Assembly: GCF_022829365.1 (NCBI RefSeq)
Contig: NZ_JAKSYJ010000102.1
Location: 186,001-250,000 of the forward strand
Source: Methylobacterium sp. J-077
Lineage (GTDB): Bacteria > Pseudomonadota > Alphaproteobacteria > Rhizobiales > Beijerinckiaceae
Direction of reading: 5' to 3'
DNA length: 64,000 nt
This document shows, in pieces, positions 27,949 to 37,136 of this stretch; within the stretch, counting starts at the first letter, position 1, and each line of letters starts with the position of its first letter. Position numbers and translations under genes: made by a program. The notes below the pieces were generated by a model. It did no database searches. It worked only from the letters and a program-made list of their open reading frames with translations, and had not been told where the DNA came from.

Positions 27949-28371
27949 CTCGTGCCCGTCTCCCGATCTCGATGCGTCCAGGACGGTGCGGGCCAAGCAA
28001 GCCAGGGGCCAAGTTTGGGCTCATGCAAATGAAGCGCTCGCGTCGCCGCGTCGAAGCGAGGGAATGCGCTCTCGATTTCGCAACTTAAACGGACAGGAGA
28101 CGCGAAAAGATCATCACTGCCGGTGGTCTTGCTTCGGATCACGCGAGACCGGTCAGAACTAGTCTTGCCCAACTGCGCCATCATCCTGCGGCGGCGATGC
28201 GGAGCGGCGCCCGCGAAGGAGCCCTTGCGGGATCGCGGGGCCGACCGGAAGCCTCCTTCGCTCGCCCCTGAGGTTGAGGCCGTGGGTGGGATCTCCGAAA
28301 GACTTGCGCCGCGTCGTCACCCCCCAACCGTACGGATTGATCCCCCGGTGCGCGCCGCTACAAGCGGTTGC
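27949..28371. other. Intergenic stretch between divergent genes
   Basis: About 420 bases separate the divergent amine oxidase and lytic transglycosylase genes. Frames running through it on the plus strand (from 28123) show no family match until the transglycosylase signal peptide, so I treat the region as non-coding. It should hold both promoters. I cannot name a specific site. Confidence 0.5.
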
Positions 28372-29268
28372 GTGATCGCCCCCCGCCTGCGCCTTGGCGC
28401 GCTCCTCGCCCTCCTCCCGCTCCTCCTCGCCGGCCCCGCCGCGTCGGCCCCGTCCGAGGGCGCGACCGAGACCGTCGAGCAGGCGCTCTGCCGCCTCATC
28501 GACGACTCCGCCAAGGCGCGCGGGCTGCCGATACCGTTCCTGACCCGGCTGATCTGGCGCGAGAGCAGCTTTCGCGTGGGCGTCGTGAGCTCGGCCGGGG
28601 CGCAGGGGGTGGCGCAGTTCATGCCGGGCACGGCGCGCGAGCGCGGGCTGCTCGACCCGTTCGATCCCGAGCAGGCGATCCCGCACGCCGCCCACCTGCT
28701 GGCGGACCTGAAGAGCCAGTTCGGCAATCTCGGGCTCGCGGCCGCCGCCTATAACGGCGGTGCCGCCCGGGTGAGCAAATGGCTCTCCGGCGAGGGCGGC
28801 CTGCCCGCCGAGACCCGGGCCTACGTCGCCGCCATCACGGGGGCGCCGGCCGAGGATTGGCGCGGCGGCGCCGCGATCACCGATCCGGAGGGCGGGGCGC
28901 CCGAGAAGAAGGACGCCAAGCCGGAGGCGCCGGTCACCTGCCTGCAGGTCACCGCCAGCCTGCGCATCCCGTCCCGCGGCGACCGCTTCGCGATCGGGCC
29001 CAACGAAGGGCCGGCGGCGCCCTGGGGCATCCAACTCGCCGGCAACTTTTCCAAGGCGCTGGCCCTCCAGAGCTTCAACCGCGCCCGCAACGCCTATGCC
29101 GGGGTGATCGGCGAGGCGCGGCCGATGATCATCGGCACCCGCCTGCGCAACCGCGGCACCCGGGCGTTCTACCGGATCCGCCTCCCGGCCCAGAGCCGGC
29201 AGGCCGCCGACGACCTGTGCGGCCGGATCCGCAAGGTCGGGGGCGCCTGCATCGTGCTGCGGACCTGA
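28372..29268 (+). CDS. Lytic transglycosylase with C-terminal SPOR-like segment
   Basis: The 298-residue protein, read from GTG 28372, starts with a signal peptide (LRLGALLALLPLLLAGPAASA). The SLT domain has the catalytic Glu in IWRESSFRVG, the substrate-cleft motif SAGAQGVAQFMPGTA and the LAAAAYNGGAARV that ends the domain. It cleaves peptidoglycan glycan strands in the periplasm. The C-terminal part, near GTRLRNRGTRAFYRIRLPAQ and RKVGGACIVLRT, looks like a SPOR-type domain that binds denuded glycan. Earlier in-frame codons give a non-native N-terminus. Confidence 0.85.
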   Translation: MIAPRLRLGALLALLPLLLAGPAASAPSEGATETVEQALCRLIDDSAKARGLPIPFLTRLIWRESSFRVGVVSSAGAQGVAQFMPGTARERGLLDPFDPEQAIPHAAHLLADLKSQFGNLGLAAAAYNGGAARVSKWLSGEGGLPAETRAYVAAITGAPAEDWRGGAAITDPEGGAPEKKDAKPEAPVTCLQVTASLRIPSRGDRFAIGPNEGPAAPWGIQLAGNFSKALALQSFNRARNAYAGVIGEARPMIIGTRLRNRGTRAFYRIRLPAQSRQAADDLCGRIRKVGGACIVLRT

Positions 29269-29351
29269 TTTTTTACCTGTCGCCCCGCTTCCGTCATCAA
29301 TCCGCCCCGAGCGAAGCCCTGAATGGGCCGATCAGGGCAACCGGACGGGAT

Positions 29352-30254
29352 ATGACACGGCTCCTCATCGCGTTTGCCAGCCTTCTGGGCCTCGGGCTCG
29401 CGGCCTACGGCTTCAGCGCCGCCTCGCCGCTGACCCTGTTCGACGCGATCGGCCCGCGCGATGCCGGCGGCCGCCTGGCGGCCCGGGACCAGGTTTTTGG
29501 CGAAGGGAAGCGGCGGCGGCTCGACGTCTACGTCCCCACGGTGACGGCCGAGCGGGCGCCGGTGCTGGTGTTCTTCTACGGCGGCTCCTGGCAGAGCGGC
29601 TCGAAGGACGATTACGCCTTCGTCGGCCACGCGCTCGCCGCCCAGGGCTTCGTGACCGTGCTGCCGGATTACCGGCTCTACCCGGAGACGGCCTTCCCGG
29701 GCTTCCTCGAGGACGGCGCCGCGGCGGTCGCCTGGGTGCGCGACAACATCGCGGCCTATGGCGGCGACCCGCACCGCATCGTGCTCGCCGGCCACTCGGC
29801 CGGGGCCTACAACGCCGTGATGCTCGGGCTCGATCCGCGCTACCTCAATGCGGCCGGGGTCGATCCCAAGGTGATCAAGGCGGTGGCCGGCCTGTCCGGC
29901 CCCTACGACTTCCTGCCGCTCGATCAGGACACCACGGTCAAGGTGTTCGGCCAGGCGCCGGACCTGCCGCTGACCCAGCCGATGACCTTCGCGGGCCCGC
30001 TCTCGCCGCCGACCTTCCTGGCCACCGGCGAGGCCGACACGGTGGTGAAGCCCAGGAACACGGTGAGCCTCGCCGCCAAGCTGCGCGCGGCCCACGTGCC
30101 GGTGCAGGAGCGGGTCTATCCCGGGCTCGACCACAAGGACACGCTGCTCGCCCTTTCGGTGACCTTCCGCTCCAAGGCGCCGGAACTCGCCGAGATGGCC
30201 TCGTTCCTGATGCGCCAGGCGGCCGGGCGGTCGCAGTACACGATGCGGCGGTAA
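29352..30254 (+). CDS. Alpha/beta hydrolase, esterase-like
   Basis: The 300-residue protein has an N-terminal hydrophobic segment (TRLLIAFASLLGLGLAAYGF), probably a signal or anchor, then the esterase pattern: VLVFFYGGSWQSGSK at the oxyanion site, the nucleophile in LAGHSAGAYNAVML, then an acid near TGEADTVV and the His in YPGLDHKDTL. The layout matches carboxylesterase/BD-FAE type hydrolases. The ATG at 29352 has GGACGGGA just upstream. It lies 83 bases after the transglycosylase and could be co-transcribed with it. The substrate is unknown. Confidence 0.85.
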   Translation: MTRLLIAFASLLGLGLAAYGFSAASPLTLFDAIGPRDAGGRLAARDQVFGEGKRRRLDVYVPTVTAERAPVLVFFYGGSWQSGSKDDYAFVGHALAAQGFVTVLPDYRLYPETAFPGFLEDGAAAVAWVRDNIAAYGGDPHRIVLAGHSAGAYNAVMLGLDPRYLNAAGVDPKVIKAVAGLSGPYDFLPLDQDTTVKVFGQAPDLPLTQPMTFAGPLSPPTFLATGEADTVVKPRNTVSLAAKLRAAHVPVQERVYPGLDHKDTLLALSVTFRSKAPELAEMASFLMRQAAGRSQYTMRR

Positions 30255-30276
30255 GGCACGGCCCGCCGCGCGGCGG

Positions 30277-30897
30277 TCACGCCAGCAGCGGCACGTGCGG
30301 CGCGCAATCCCGGGGCAGGATGCCGGTGAGCCGCGGGTCTGGCGCCACCTCGACCGCGACGGCGCAGGGCGTGAAGCCGGAGCGCCGGTAGAGACCGAGC
30401 GCGCCGGGATGGTCGAACGTGCAGGTATGCACCCAGAACCGCCGGATCGGCCGTGACCAGGCTCTTTCGATCGCCGCATCGATCAGGGTGCGGCCGAGCC
30501 CCTGCCCGACCGCCTCCGGGACGAGGCCGAGGAAGGCCAGCTCGCAGGTGTCCGGCTGGCGAAAGTCCAGCTCCAGCAGGCCGAGATCCGTGCCGTCGCG
30601 GCGGAGCGCCCGGATTTCCACCCGCGGATCGTCGAGGATCGCCGTCAGCTCCGGGTCCGACAGCGTCAGGCGCGAGAACCACAGCCAGTCGGCGCCGACC
30701 GCCCGGTACAGCCCGCGATAGGTCTCGCATTCCGGCCGGACGAGGTGGTGCAATGCCGTCCCGGCGGGGACGTGTTTGGCCGCACGCGGGGCCGGCGGCT
30801 CGAACATTTCGAGGCTGGTGACGATGGCGGCGATGTGGCCCGGCGGGACCGCCGAGAAGCCGGGAGCCAGCACCGGGGCGGGCGGGTTTGAGAACAT
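30277..30897 (-). CDS. GNAT-family N-acetyltransferase
   Basis: The 206-residue protein has the GNAT acetyl-CoA loop, seen in ELAFLGLVPEAVGQGLGRTLID (motif A, with Q/RxxGxG). It also has the strand HTCTFDHPGALGLYRRSGFTP, the motif B region with its conserved Tyr. The substrate is not predictable; the layout fits transferases acting on small molecules or protein N-termini. It converges with the esterase gene (22 bases between stops) and lies 53 bases upstream of the same-strand MDR oxidoreductase stop. Confidence 0.82.
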   Translation of the reverse strand: MFSNPPAPVLAPGFSAVPPGHIAAIVTSLEMFEPPAPRAAKHVPAGTALHHLVRPECETYRGLYRAVGADWLWFSRLTLSDPELTAILDDPRVEIRALRRDGTDLGLLELDFRQPDTCELAFLGLVPEAVGQGLGRTLIDAAIERAWSRPIRRFWVHTCTFDHPGALGLYRRSGFTPCAVAVEVAPDPRLTGILPRDCAPHVPLLA

Positions 30898-30950
30898 CGG
30901 CTCGGAACCGTGGCGACCGCGAAGGCCGCCAGCCTACCCGGAATCGAGCG

Positions 30951-31970
30951 TCAGATCTGGATGCAGATCTTGCCGAAATGGCGGTTGCTCTCCTGGTGCC
31001 GGAACGCCGCCACGAGCTCGTCCAGCGGGTAGACGCTGTCCACGATCGGCCGCAGCCCGCAGGCCTCGATGCCGCGGATCATCGCGATCTGGTGGCGGCG
31101 GCTGCCGACCAGGACGCCCTGGAGCCGGATCTGGCGGATCAGCGCCGGGACCAGCGGCAGCGGCCCGGCCACGCCGGTGAGGATGCCGATCACCGAGATG
31201 TGGCCGGCGACGCGCACGGCCTCCATCGACTGTTCCAGGGTGCCCGGGCCGCCGACATCGAGCACGTGGTCGACGCCGCGCCCATCCGTCAGCCGCTTTG
31301 CGGTCGCGCCCCAGGCCGGATCGGCGCGGTAGTTGATCAGGTGATCGGCCCCGAGGCCGCGCAGGCGCTCGAGCTTCGCGTCGCTCGACGAGGTCGCGAT
31401 CACCGTCGCGCCCGCCGCCTTGGCGAATTGCAGGGCGAACAGCGATACGCCGCCGGTGCCCTGCACCAGCACCACGTCGCCGCTCTTCAGCCCGGCATCG
31501 GCGTGGAGCGCCCGCCACGCGGTCAAGGCGGCGGTGGTCAGGGTCGCGGCCTCGGCATGGTCCCAGCCCCGGGGCGCGTGGGTGAAGGCGGTGGCCGGTG
31601 CCGTGACCCGCTCGCGGGCATAGCCGTCGATCCCGTCCCCCGGCACGGTGGAGAAACCCTCGACCAGCGGCGCGCCGTCGAGCCAGGTCGGGAAGAACGT
31701 GCTGACCACCCGGTCACCGATCGCGAATTCGTCCACCCCCTCGCCCAAGGCCTCGACTTCTCCGGCGCCATCGGACATCGGCACGCGCGGCTGGCTCGGT
31801 CCCCACAGGCCGCTGACCACGGCGTAGTCGTGATAGTTGAGCGAGCTCGCCCGCAGCCGCACGGTGATCGCGCCGGGCCCCGGCGCCGGGACCGCCCGCT
31901 CGCCGAACCCTACCGTATCGAAGCCGCCGCCGGGCTGGACGATGACCGCCCGGGATGCCGATTGAGTCAT
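30951..31970 (-). CDS. NAD(P)-dependent MDR-family oxidoreductase (quinone oxidoreductase-like)
   Basis: The 339-residue protein has the medium-chain dehydrogenase fold: GroES-like start with ITVRLRASSLNYHDYAVVSG, and the Rossmann motif VVLVQGTGGVSLFALQFAKAAGA. The catalytic zinc cysteine expected after SxN is replaced by Tyr in NYHDY, and no four-Cys structural zinc lobe is visible. I therefore expect a zinc-independent quinone or enoyl reductase rather than an alcohol dehydrogenase. The start is ATG 31968-31970. It stands alone next to the repeat-bearing intergenic segment. Confidence 0.85.
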   Translation of the reverse strand: MTQSASRAVIVQPGGGFDTVGFGERAVPAPGPGAITVRLRASSLNYHDYAVVSGLWGPSQPRVPMSDGAGEVEALGEGVDEFAIGDRVVSTFFPTWLDGAPLVEGFSTVPGDGIDGYARERVTAPATAFTHAPRGWDHAEAATLTTAALTAWRALHADAGLKSGDVVLVQGTGGVSLFALQFAKAAGATVIATSSSDAKLERLRGLGADHLINYRADPAWGATAKRLTDGRGVDHVLDVGGPGTLEQSMEAVRVAGHISVIGILTGVAGPLPLVPALIRQIRLQGVLVGSRRHQIAMIRGIEACGLRPIVDSVYPLDELVAAFRHQESNRHFGKICIQI

Positions 31971-32404
31971 GGTGCACCTGTGTTTTGCGCGGGAACGGGT
32001 ATGCCCCGGAGTTTCGCGAGCGCGGCCGTCAAGGGCTGCGACAAAGACAGCCTGCATCCGCTGCCGGCAGGCGCCGTCTGTAGACGCGACGCCGCCGTGA
32101 TGGTTGCAGGAAGGCCGGGGACTCGTCGTCATTGCGAGCGCAGCGAAGCAACCTAGGGATACGCTACGGTTTGAGAACGGACGTTGCCCTGGGTTGCTTC
32201 GCTGCGCTCGCGATGACGGAACGAAAAGGTCGGCCTCCGCCACAGCGCCCAAACCTGCGGCGTGCACCGCATGCCCCAATCCGCCCAGCCCGCTAAGGTT
32301 ATCGCCAAATCCCCCGGTGCAACCGCCGGTCGCCCCATCGCCCCGGCGACCGCAGCCGCTACAATGAGCTGTGCCGCATCGCGCGGCCTCTGCGGAGGAA
32401 CGGC
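31971..32404. other. Intergenic region carrying a REP-like element
   Basis: About 430 bases between the divergent MDR oxidoreductase and O-antigen ligase genes. It contains the long inverted repeat described separately at 32128-32217. The remaining sequence has no credible gene. GGAGGAA lies just before the ligase ATG at 32405. Confidence 0.5.
32128..32217. repeat. Long inverted repeat, REP-like palindrome
   Basis: The arm GTCATTGCGAGCGCAGCGAA (continuing AGCAACC) at 32128-32153 is matched by its near-perfect complement ending at 32217, with a central region of about 38 bases. The arms are about 26 bases. Elements with this arm are known as dispersed extragenic repeats in alphaproteobacteria. 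It is geneless and does not fit a rho-independent terminator. Confidence 0.7.
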
Positions 32405-33730
32405 ATGGCTTCGGCGGACGCGGCGATCGGGATCCCGGCCGGGAGGGCCCAGAACGGCGCGGCCGGCCGCGACGTGCCGGATGTCCTGCGCGTGCTCCTG
32501 AACGGGGCAGTGTTCGTCCTGCTGTGGAACCACGTCTGGCTCAAGGACCTGTCCGACCGGTCGTCGCTGGCGGCCTCCGAGGACGGCAGCCTGCTGACCC
32601 AGGTGCTGTTCGCTGCGGCGGGACTCGGCATGGCGGCGGCGCTCCACCGGATCGGATTCCGCCATCTGCGCCCGCTCGCGACCTGGCCGCTGATGCTGTG
32701 CGGCGCCTGGCTGGGGCTGACCGCGCTCCTGTCGGTGGAGCCGAGCCTGTCGCTGCGGCGGCTCACCCTGTTCGGCATCGCCGCGATGCTCTCGGCGGGC
32801 GTGCTGCTGGTCGCCCGGTCGCCGCGGCAGCTCGCCCTGACCCTGGCCGGGTCGGCCCTGGTGATCCTGGTGTCATCCTACCTCGCGGTGGCCCTGGTGC
32901 CGGATCTGGCGATCCACTCGGCCTTCGATGTGAATTCCGATCCGAGCCATCCGGGCCTGTGGCGGGGCATCTTCCCGCAGAAGAACGAGGCCGGGGCCGC
33001 CATGGTGATCCTGGTGATCGTCGGGCTCTACGTCGCCGCCGCTGCGAGCCGCTGGCTCGGCTGGGGCATCGTGCTCCTGGCCCTCGGCCTGCTGGTGGCG
33101 AGCGGCTCCAAGACCGCGATCCTGCTGCTGCCGGTGATCCTGGCGATCACCGGCCTGTGCCGGATCCTGACCGGCGGAGCCCTGCGGGCGCTGCTGCTGC
33201 TCGGGCCGATCGCCGGGTTCTCGCTGGTCTCGATCGGCTCGGTCCTGATCCCGGCGATCCAGGACGCGGTCGGCGCGCTTCTGACCGACGCGACCTTCAC
33301 GGGGCGCAGCGAGATCTGGCAATTTGCCCTCGACAACATCCTGGTCCGACCCTGGCGGGGCTGGGGCATCGGCGCCTTCTGGATGACCGAGCGGACCATG
33401 TATGGCGGCTCCGAGGAGGTGACCTGGGTCAACACCGTCGATCACGCGCACAACGCCTATCTCGACACGGCGCTGATCGGTGGCTTCCCGCTCCTGGCGC
33501 TCACCGTGGTCGCCTTCGTGCTGGCCCCGGTGCGCGACCTGCAGCGCGTCGCCGGCGGCCGTGGCCTCGACGCCGAGACGCTGCTGTTCCTGCGCCTGTG
33601 GTTCCTCGGCCTGGTCTCGGCCTCGTTCGAGACCGTGCTGTACAACGGCAACAACGCCACCTGCTGCATGTTCATGATGGCGGTGTTCGGCCTGCGGTTG
33701 CGGACGCGCTACGCGATCGCGCGGGGGTGA
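32405..33730 (+). CDS. O-antigen ligase/polymerase family membrane protein
   Basis: The 441-residue protein has about eleven hydrophobic helices and the large periplasmic loop typical of the Wzy/WaaL (Wzy_C) superfamily, with the segments LWRGIFPQKNEAGAAMVI and FTGRSEIWQFALDNILVRPW and TVDHAHNAYLDTALIGG. The HAHNxYL motif carries the conserved His. Enzymes of this type join O-antigen to lipid A core or polymerise polysaccharide repeat units. No glycan cluster adjoins it, so the polymer is unknown; exopolysaccharide polymerases (ExoQ-like) share the pattern. Confidence 0.87.
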   Translation: MASADAAIGIPAGRAQNGAAGRDVPDVLRVLLNGAVFVLLWNHVWLKDLSDRSSLAASEDGSLLTQVLFAAAGLGMAAALHRIGFRHLRPLATWPLMLCGAWLGLTALLSVEPSLSLRRLTLFGIAAMLSAGVLLVARSPRQLALTLAGSALVILVSSYLAVALVPDLAIHSAFDVNSDPSHPGLWRGIFPQKNEAGAAMVILVIVGLYVAAAASRWLGWGIVLLALGLLVASGSKTAILLLPVILAITGLCRILTGGALRALLLLGPIAGFSLVSIGSVLIPAIQDAVGALLTDATFTGRSEIWQFALDNILVRPWRGWGIGAFWMTERTMYGGSEEVTWVNTVDHAHNAYLDTALIGGFPLLALTVVAFVLAPVRDLQRVAGGRGLDAETLLFLRLWFLGLVSASFETVLYNGNNATCCMFMMAVFGLRLRTRYAIARG

Positions 33731-33761
33731 GGCGGATCGGATCCCGCTTTCCGCCAACCGC

Positions 33762-33959
33762 TCATGTCGGAAGCAGGCTTGGGAGCCAGTACATCACGAT
33801 CACCACGATGGCAGCACATATCAGCAGCCCGACTATGGCGATGCCGATCAGGATCTTTAAAAGTACAGCGTCACTGAGTTCGACGCCGTCATACCAGAGT
33901 GGATTTTCGTTGTGCGTGAGCGGGTCTTCGTCGGGCATGGCCTGACTTACCTCGTCCAT
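33762..33959 (-). CDS. Small single-pass membrane protein
   Basis: The 65-residue protein has an acidic N-terminal tail and one membrane helix (LLKILIGIAIVGLLICAAIVVIVMYWL) at the C-terminus. The start may be the ATG at 33957-33959 or an in-frame ATG seven codons downstream (33936-33938), which has GAGG eleven bases upstream. No family is recognised. It faces a long A/T-rich geneless stretch upstream. Its convergent neighbour is the O-antigen ligase. Confidence 0.5.
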   Translation of the reverse strand: MDEVSQAMPDEDPLTHNENPLWYDGVELSDAVLLKILIGIAIVGLLICAAIVVIVMYWLPSLLPT

Positions 33960-34774
33960 AATATGATCGGATGCGAGGCAAATGCATCGGCCGACGTTCT
34001 CGAGCTGCGAATGTAATTGCCGGCAACATATTTATCGAGTAATTGAGGAATACCACTTCATGAAAATAAATACAAGTCGATCCCAGTTTTCGCTAAATGC
34101 GAATGCTGGAACTGTCGTCCTGCAGTAAAATCTGGATCACCGAATTCGATCGGAACAAGAGCCACGCTTTGTTGCTCGATTATATTGAAGTGCAAAATAG
34201 ACTATCTTTGCGGCATGCTTGCGTAGCATTAAGAAATCAAACGCGGCGTCGACACGGCGTGAAAGATTGTTCGCGGGATGTCATGATATGAGATTTTCAG
34301 ATCGATAAATGATAAACGCATCAATACGATCAAAAATTGGGGTTCAAGAGCTAAACTTCAGTCGCATTTGTAGCATTCAATACAGCCTGACGGCGGTTCT
34401 TCCGCATTGACCTGTCTGCAGGCCATCCATTAGGCCTCTACCGTCGCTGCACCTCTTGCAGTGCGCCCGCTTATCATCGCGATCCCGACGGGCTGACTGA
34501 ACCCCGGGACGCTGCAGAGAGGGTCGCGGTTACGCCAGGCTCGCCAATTTGGGGGCCTGGCATCGGACGCAGGCTTCGACCGACGACACCGCGGTCCCGA
34601 GGGATCCTTGAGCTTCCGCGACCGGCCCGTTGCAGACCGACGGATGGGGCATCGAGCGCCCGTTCCGAACGTCCCGGGACATGAACGGGACGGAGGCACG
34701 CTGTGCCTTCGGTCGCCGCGCGCTGCCGGCAACAGCGGGCAGGGCCGTGGCGGATCCTGCCCCCGGAAACCGGG
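33960..34774. other. 815-base geneless stretch, A/T-rich in its first half
   Basis: The part 33960-34390 is strongly A/T-rich relative to the window; the remainder returns to GC-rich. No frame has a believable ribosome site plus codon bias. A small plus-strand frame at 34097-34291 has no support. The composition suggests an old insertion or a remnant of foreign DNA. No terminal repeats or transposase fragments were seen. Confidence 0.5.
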
Positions 34775-35206
34775 TCAGATCCCGCCTACCTCCGGCGGCA
34801 CCGGCCGCGGGCGGCGGTCGTCGCCGATCGCCACGAACGTGAACGTCGCCTCGGTGACCTTCATGGTGGTCTCGCTCGCCCGCTCCCGCCGCCAGACCTC
34901 GACCTGGATGCGCAGGGACGAGCGCCCGACCTTGGTGAGCCAAGCGTAGAGGCTGACTTCGTCGCCCACGAAGACGGGGTGGTGGAAGGTGATCGCGTCG
35001 ACCGCGATGGTGGCGCAGCGCCCGCGCGAGCGCCGCGCCGCGACGTTGCCGGCCGCCAGATCCATCTGGGCCATGAGCCAGCCGCCGAAGATGTCGCCGG
35101 CCGGGTTGGTGTCGGCCGGCATCGCGATGGTGCGGATCACCGGCGCGCCGCGATGGCTCGGCTGCGCGTCCGCACCAGCACCCTCCCTGCCCTGCTCGTG
35201 CGTCAT
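34775..35206 (-). CDS. Acyl-CoA thioesterase, YciA-type hotdog protein
   Basis: The 143-residue protein carries the YciA/ACOT signature in IRTIAMPADTNPAGDIFGGW and MAQMDLAAGN, with the catalytic Asp in that region, then the strands FHHPVFVGDEVSLYAWL and TEATFTFVAIGDD. It hydrolyses acyl-CoA in the cytoplasm. The ATG at 35204-35206 gives the family length; the longer frame upstream overlaps the PQQ dehydrogenase end and looks non-native. It follows that gene by 59 bases on the same strand and may be its downstream partner, or simply adjacent. Confidence 0.88.
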   Translation of the reverse strand: MTHEQGREGAGADAQPSHRGAPVIRTIAMPADTNPAGDIFGGWLMAQMDLAAGNVAARRSRGRCATIAVDAITFHHPVFVGDEVSLYAWLTKVGRSSLRIQVEVWRRERASETTMKVTEATFTFVAIGDDRRPRPVPPEVGGI

Positions 35207-35265
35207 GGTCCGGACGAATCCCCGCCGCCAAAGGCTGGAACTCCTCCAGTCAAGCTCGGCTCGCG

Positions 35266-37032
35266 TCAATCGGGCAGGGCGAAGACCAGCAGTGCATCGC
35301 CGGTGCCGAACCCGGCCGCCTTGGTGTAGGACGCGCCCCCCGCGGCCACCGCCAGGTACTGCTTGCCGTCGAGCGCGTAGGTCATGGCCGGGCCGCTGAT
35401 CCCGGCGCCGCACTGGAACCGCCACAGCAGCGTGCCGTCGCGGGAATCGTGGGCGTCGAGATGGCCGTCCTCCTCGCCGGAGAAGACCAGGCCGCCGGCG
35501 GTGGCGAGCGTCCCCCCGGAGAGCCGGCTGCCCGCGCGCACCGACCAGGCGATCTTGCCGCCGTCCGTGAGGTCGACCGCGGTGAGCGTGCTGAAGGACG
35601 GCTCGCCTTTCGCGTCGCCGGTCTCGGTGTAGCGGATCTCCGGCCTGTCCCCAGCGGCCGGCACGGTCTTGACCGTGTAGGTCGTCGCCCCGTGGCGGAC
35701 CTGCACGTAGGCGAGCCGCCCGTCATAGGCGGTAGGCGGCCACGACACGGCGCCCAGCGGCCCCGGCGCCACCACGGTGCCCTGCGCAGTCGGCGGTGCG
35801 AACAGGTTCTTCTGGTCGAGGAGCGGGGCCGAGCGTTCGAGCAGCTTTCCCGTCGCGCGGTCATGGACGTAGATCCAGCCGGTCTTGCTCGCTGAGGCCA
35901 CGGCCTTGGTGCCGTTCGGCCCGTCGAGCAGGAACGGCGGCGCGGCGACGTCGTAGCCCCACTCGTCGTGCGGCACCTGCTGGGAATACCAGCGCAGCTG
36001 CCCGGTGCGCACGTCGAGCGCCACGAGGCACATCGTGTAGAGGTTGTCCCCCGGGCGCGAGAGGCCGAAATTCTGCGGCGCCGGGTTGCCGGTGCCGAGG
36101 AAGATCAGGCCGAGATCCGGGTCGTAGGCCGGGGTCATCCAGAGGGAGCCGCCGCCGACCCGCCAGGCCTCGCGATTGGCCGGCGCGGCGGCCTTCTCGG
36201 CGGCGATGTCCCGGTGGAGCGGCACGCCGTCCGCCGTGGTCGCGACGAAGCCGCCCTCCCAGCCCTCGGACGGGGTGACGTACCAGCGCCAGCGCTCCTC
36301 CCCGGTCTTGGCATCGTAGGCCGCGAGCCAGCCGCGCCGTCCGTAGCCGCCCTCGATCCCGACCACGGCGCCGCCGTCGAGCCCGCCGGCCTCGTCCTCG
36401 ACATGGAGGCCGTAGCCCGCCCCGGTGACCCCGACGATCACCAGCCCCTCGGCCACCAGCGGCGGCATCTTGAATCCGAGCCGGCTCGATCCCTGCACCG
36501 CCTTGCCGCCGAGCTTGCCCGCGAGATCCGAGGCGGTCTCGCTCTCGCCGTCCTCCGGCCGCACCGCCTCCTTGTCCCAGACCATCCGGCCGGTCCTGGC
36601 GTCCAGCGCGATCAGCCGCCCGTCCATGGTCGCCTCGAACACGACGCCGTCCGACACCGCGAGCCCCCGGTTCGAGGGCGGCCCGAAGATCTTTTCCGTG
36701 CGGGCCTTGTGCACGTAGGTCCAGAGCGGCCGGCCGGTGCGGGCATCGAGCGCCGCGACGTTGTTCTGGGTGGTCGAGGTGTAGAGCGTGCCGTCGACCA
36801 TCAGCGGCTGGGCCTGGAAATAGCCGGTCACCCCGGTCTGGAACATCCAGGCCGGCCGCAGGCGGCCGACGCTGGCCCGGTCGATCTGGGTGAGTTCGGA
36901 GAAGTTTCGGTTGCTGTGGTCGTGCCCGAAGGCGGGCCAGGGGGTCTCGGCGGCGAGGGCCGGGAGGGGAGGCACGACCAGCGCCGCGCAAGCAAAGAGA
37001 AGCCCTCTGTCGATCCAGGTCGATTGCGGCAT
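35266..37032 (-). CDS. PQQ-dependent dehydrogenase (quinoprotein)
   Basis: The 588-residue precursor begins with a Sec signal (LLFACAALVVPPLPALA) and shows the beta-propeller W-motif repeats (for example GRPLWTYVHKA, LIALDARTG, WLAAYDAKTGEERWRW) of quinoproteins. The stretch GGGSLWMTPAYDPDLGLIFL and GTGNPAP is the PQQ-site core, and VPHDEWGYD matches methanol/ethanol dehydrogenases. The adjacent Cys pair of MxaF/XoxF, before NRGLA, is absent: it reads FGPPSNRGLA. This points to a sugar/alcohol-type quinoprotein that does not need the vicinal disulfide. It has no adjacent cytochrome gene. Confidence 0.85.
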   Translation of the reverse strand: MPQSTWIDRGLLFACAALVVPPLPALAAETPWPAFGHDHSNRNFSELTQIDRASVGRLRPAWMFQTGVTGYFQAQPLMVDGTLYTSTTQNNVAALDARTGRPLWTYVHKARTEKIFGPPSNRGLAVSDGVVFEATMDGRLIALDARTGRMVWDKEAVRPEDGESETASDLAGKLGGKAVQGSSRLGFKMPPLVAEGLVIVGVTGAGYGLHVEDEAGGLDGGAVVGIEGGYGRRGWLAAYDAKTGEERWRWYVTPSEGWEGGFVATTADGVPLHRDIAAEKAAAPANREAWRVGGGSLWMTPAYDPDLGLIFLGTGNPAPQNFGLSRPGDNLYTMCLVALDVRTGQLRWYSQQVPHDEWGYDVAAPPFLLDGPNGTKAVASASKTGWIYVHDRATGKLLERSAPLLDQKNLFAPPTAQGTVVAPGPLGAVSWPPTAYDGRLAYVQVRHGATTYTVKTVPAAGDRPEIRYTETGDAKGEPSFSTLTAVDLTDGGKIAWSVRAGSRLSGGTLATAGGLVFSGEEDGHLDAHDSRDGTLLWRFQCGAGISGPAMTYALDGKQYLAVAAGGASYTKAAGFGTGDALLVFALPD

Positions 37033-37136
37033 GGCGTTTCGGCTCCCAAACTTTTGAGATCACCCGATCCGGTGATGGGGACGGCTTGGCAAGACGCTCG
37101 AAGCCGCTTGCGACGATTTGTATCTTATGGGATACA

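Noticed and set aside
34097..34291. A possible 64-residue gene in the A/T-rich region
   Set aside because: No ribosome site and no recognisable fold; I prefer to leave the region as geneless.
35266..37032. Assigning the quinoprotein as a lanthanide or calcium methanol dehydrogenase
   Set aside because: The vicinal Cys pair is absent and I could not align the metal ligand residues safely, so no metal or substrate is claimed.
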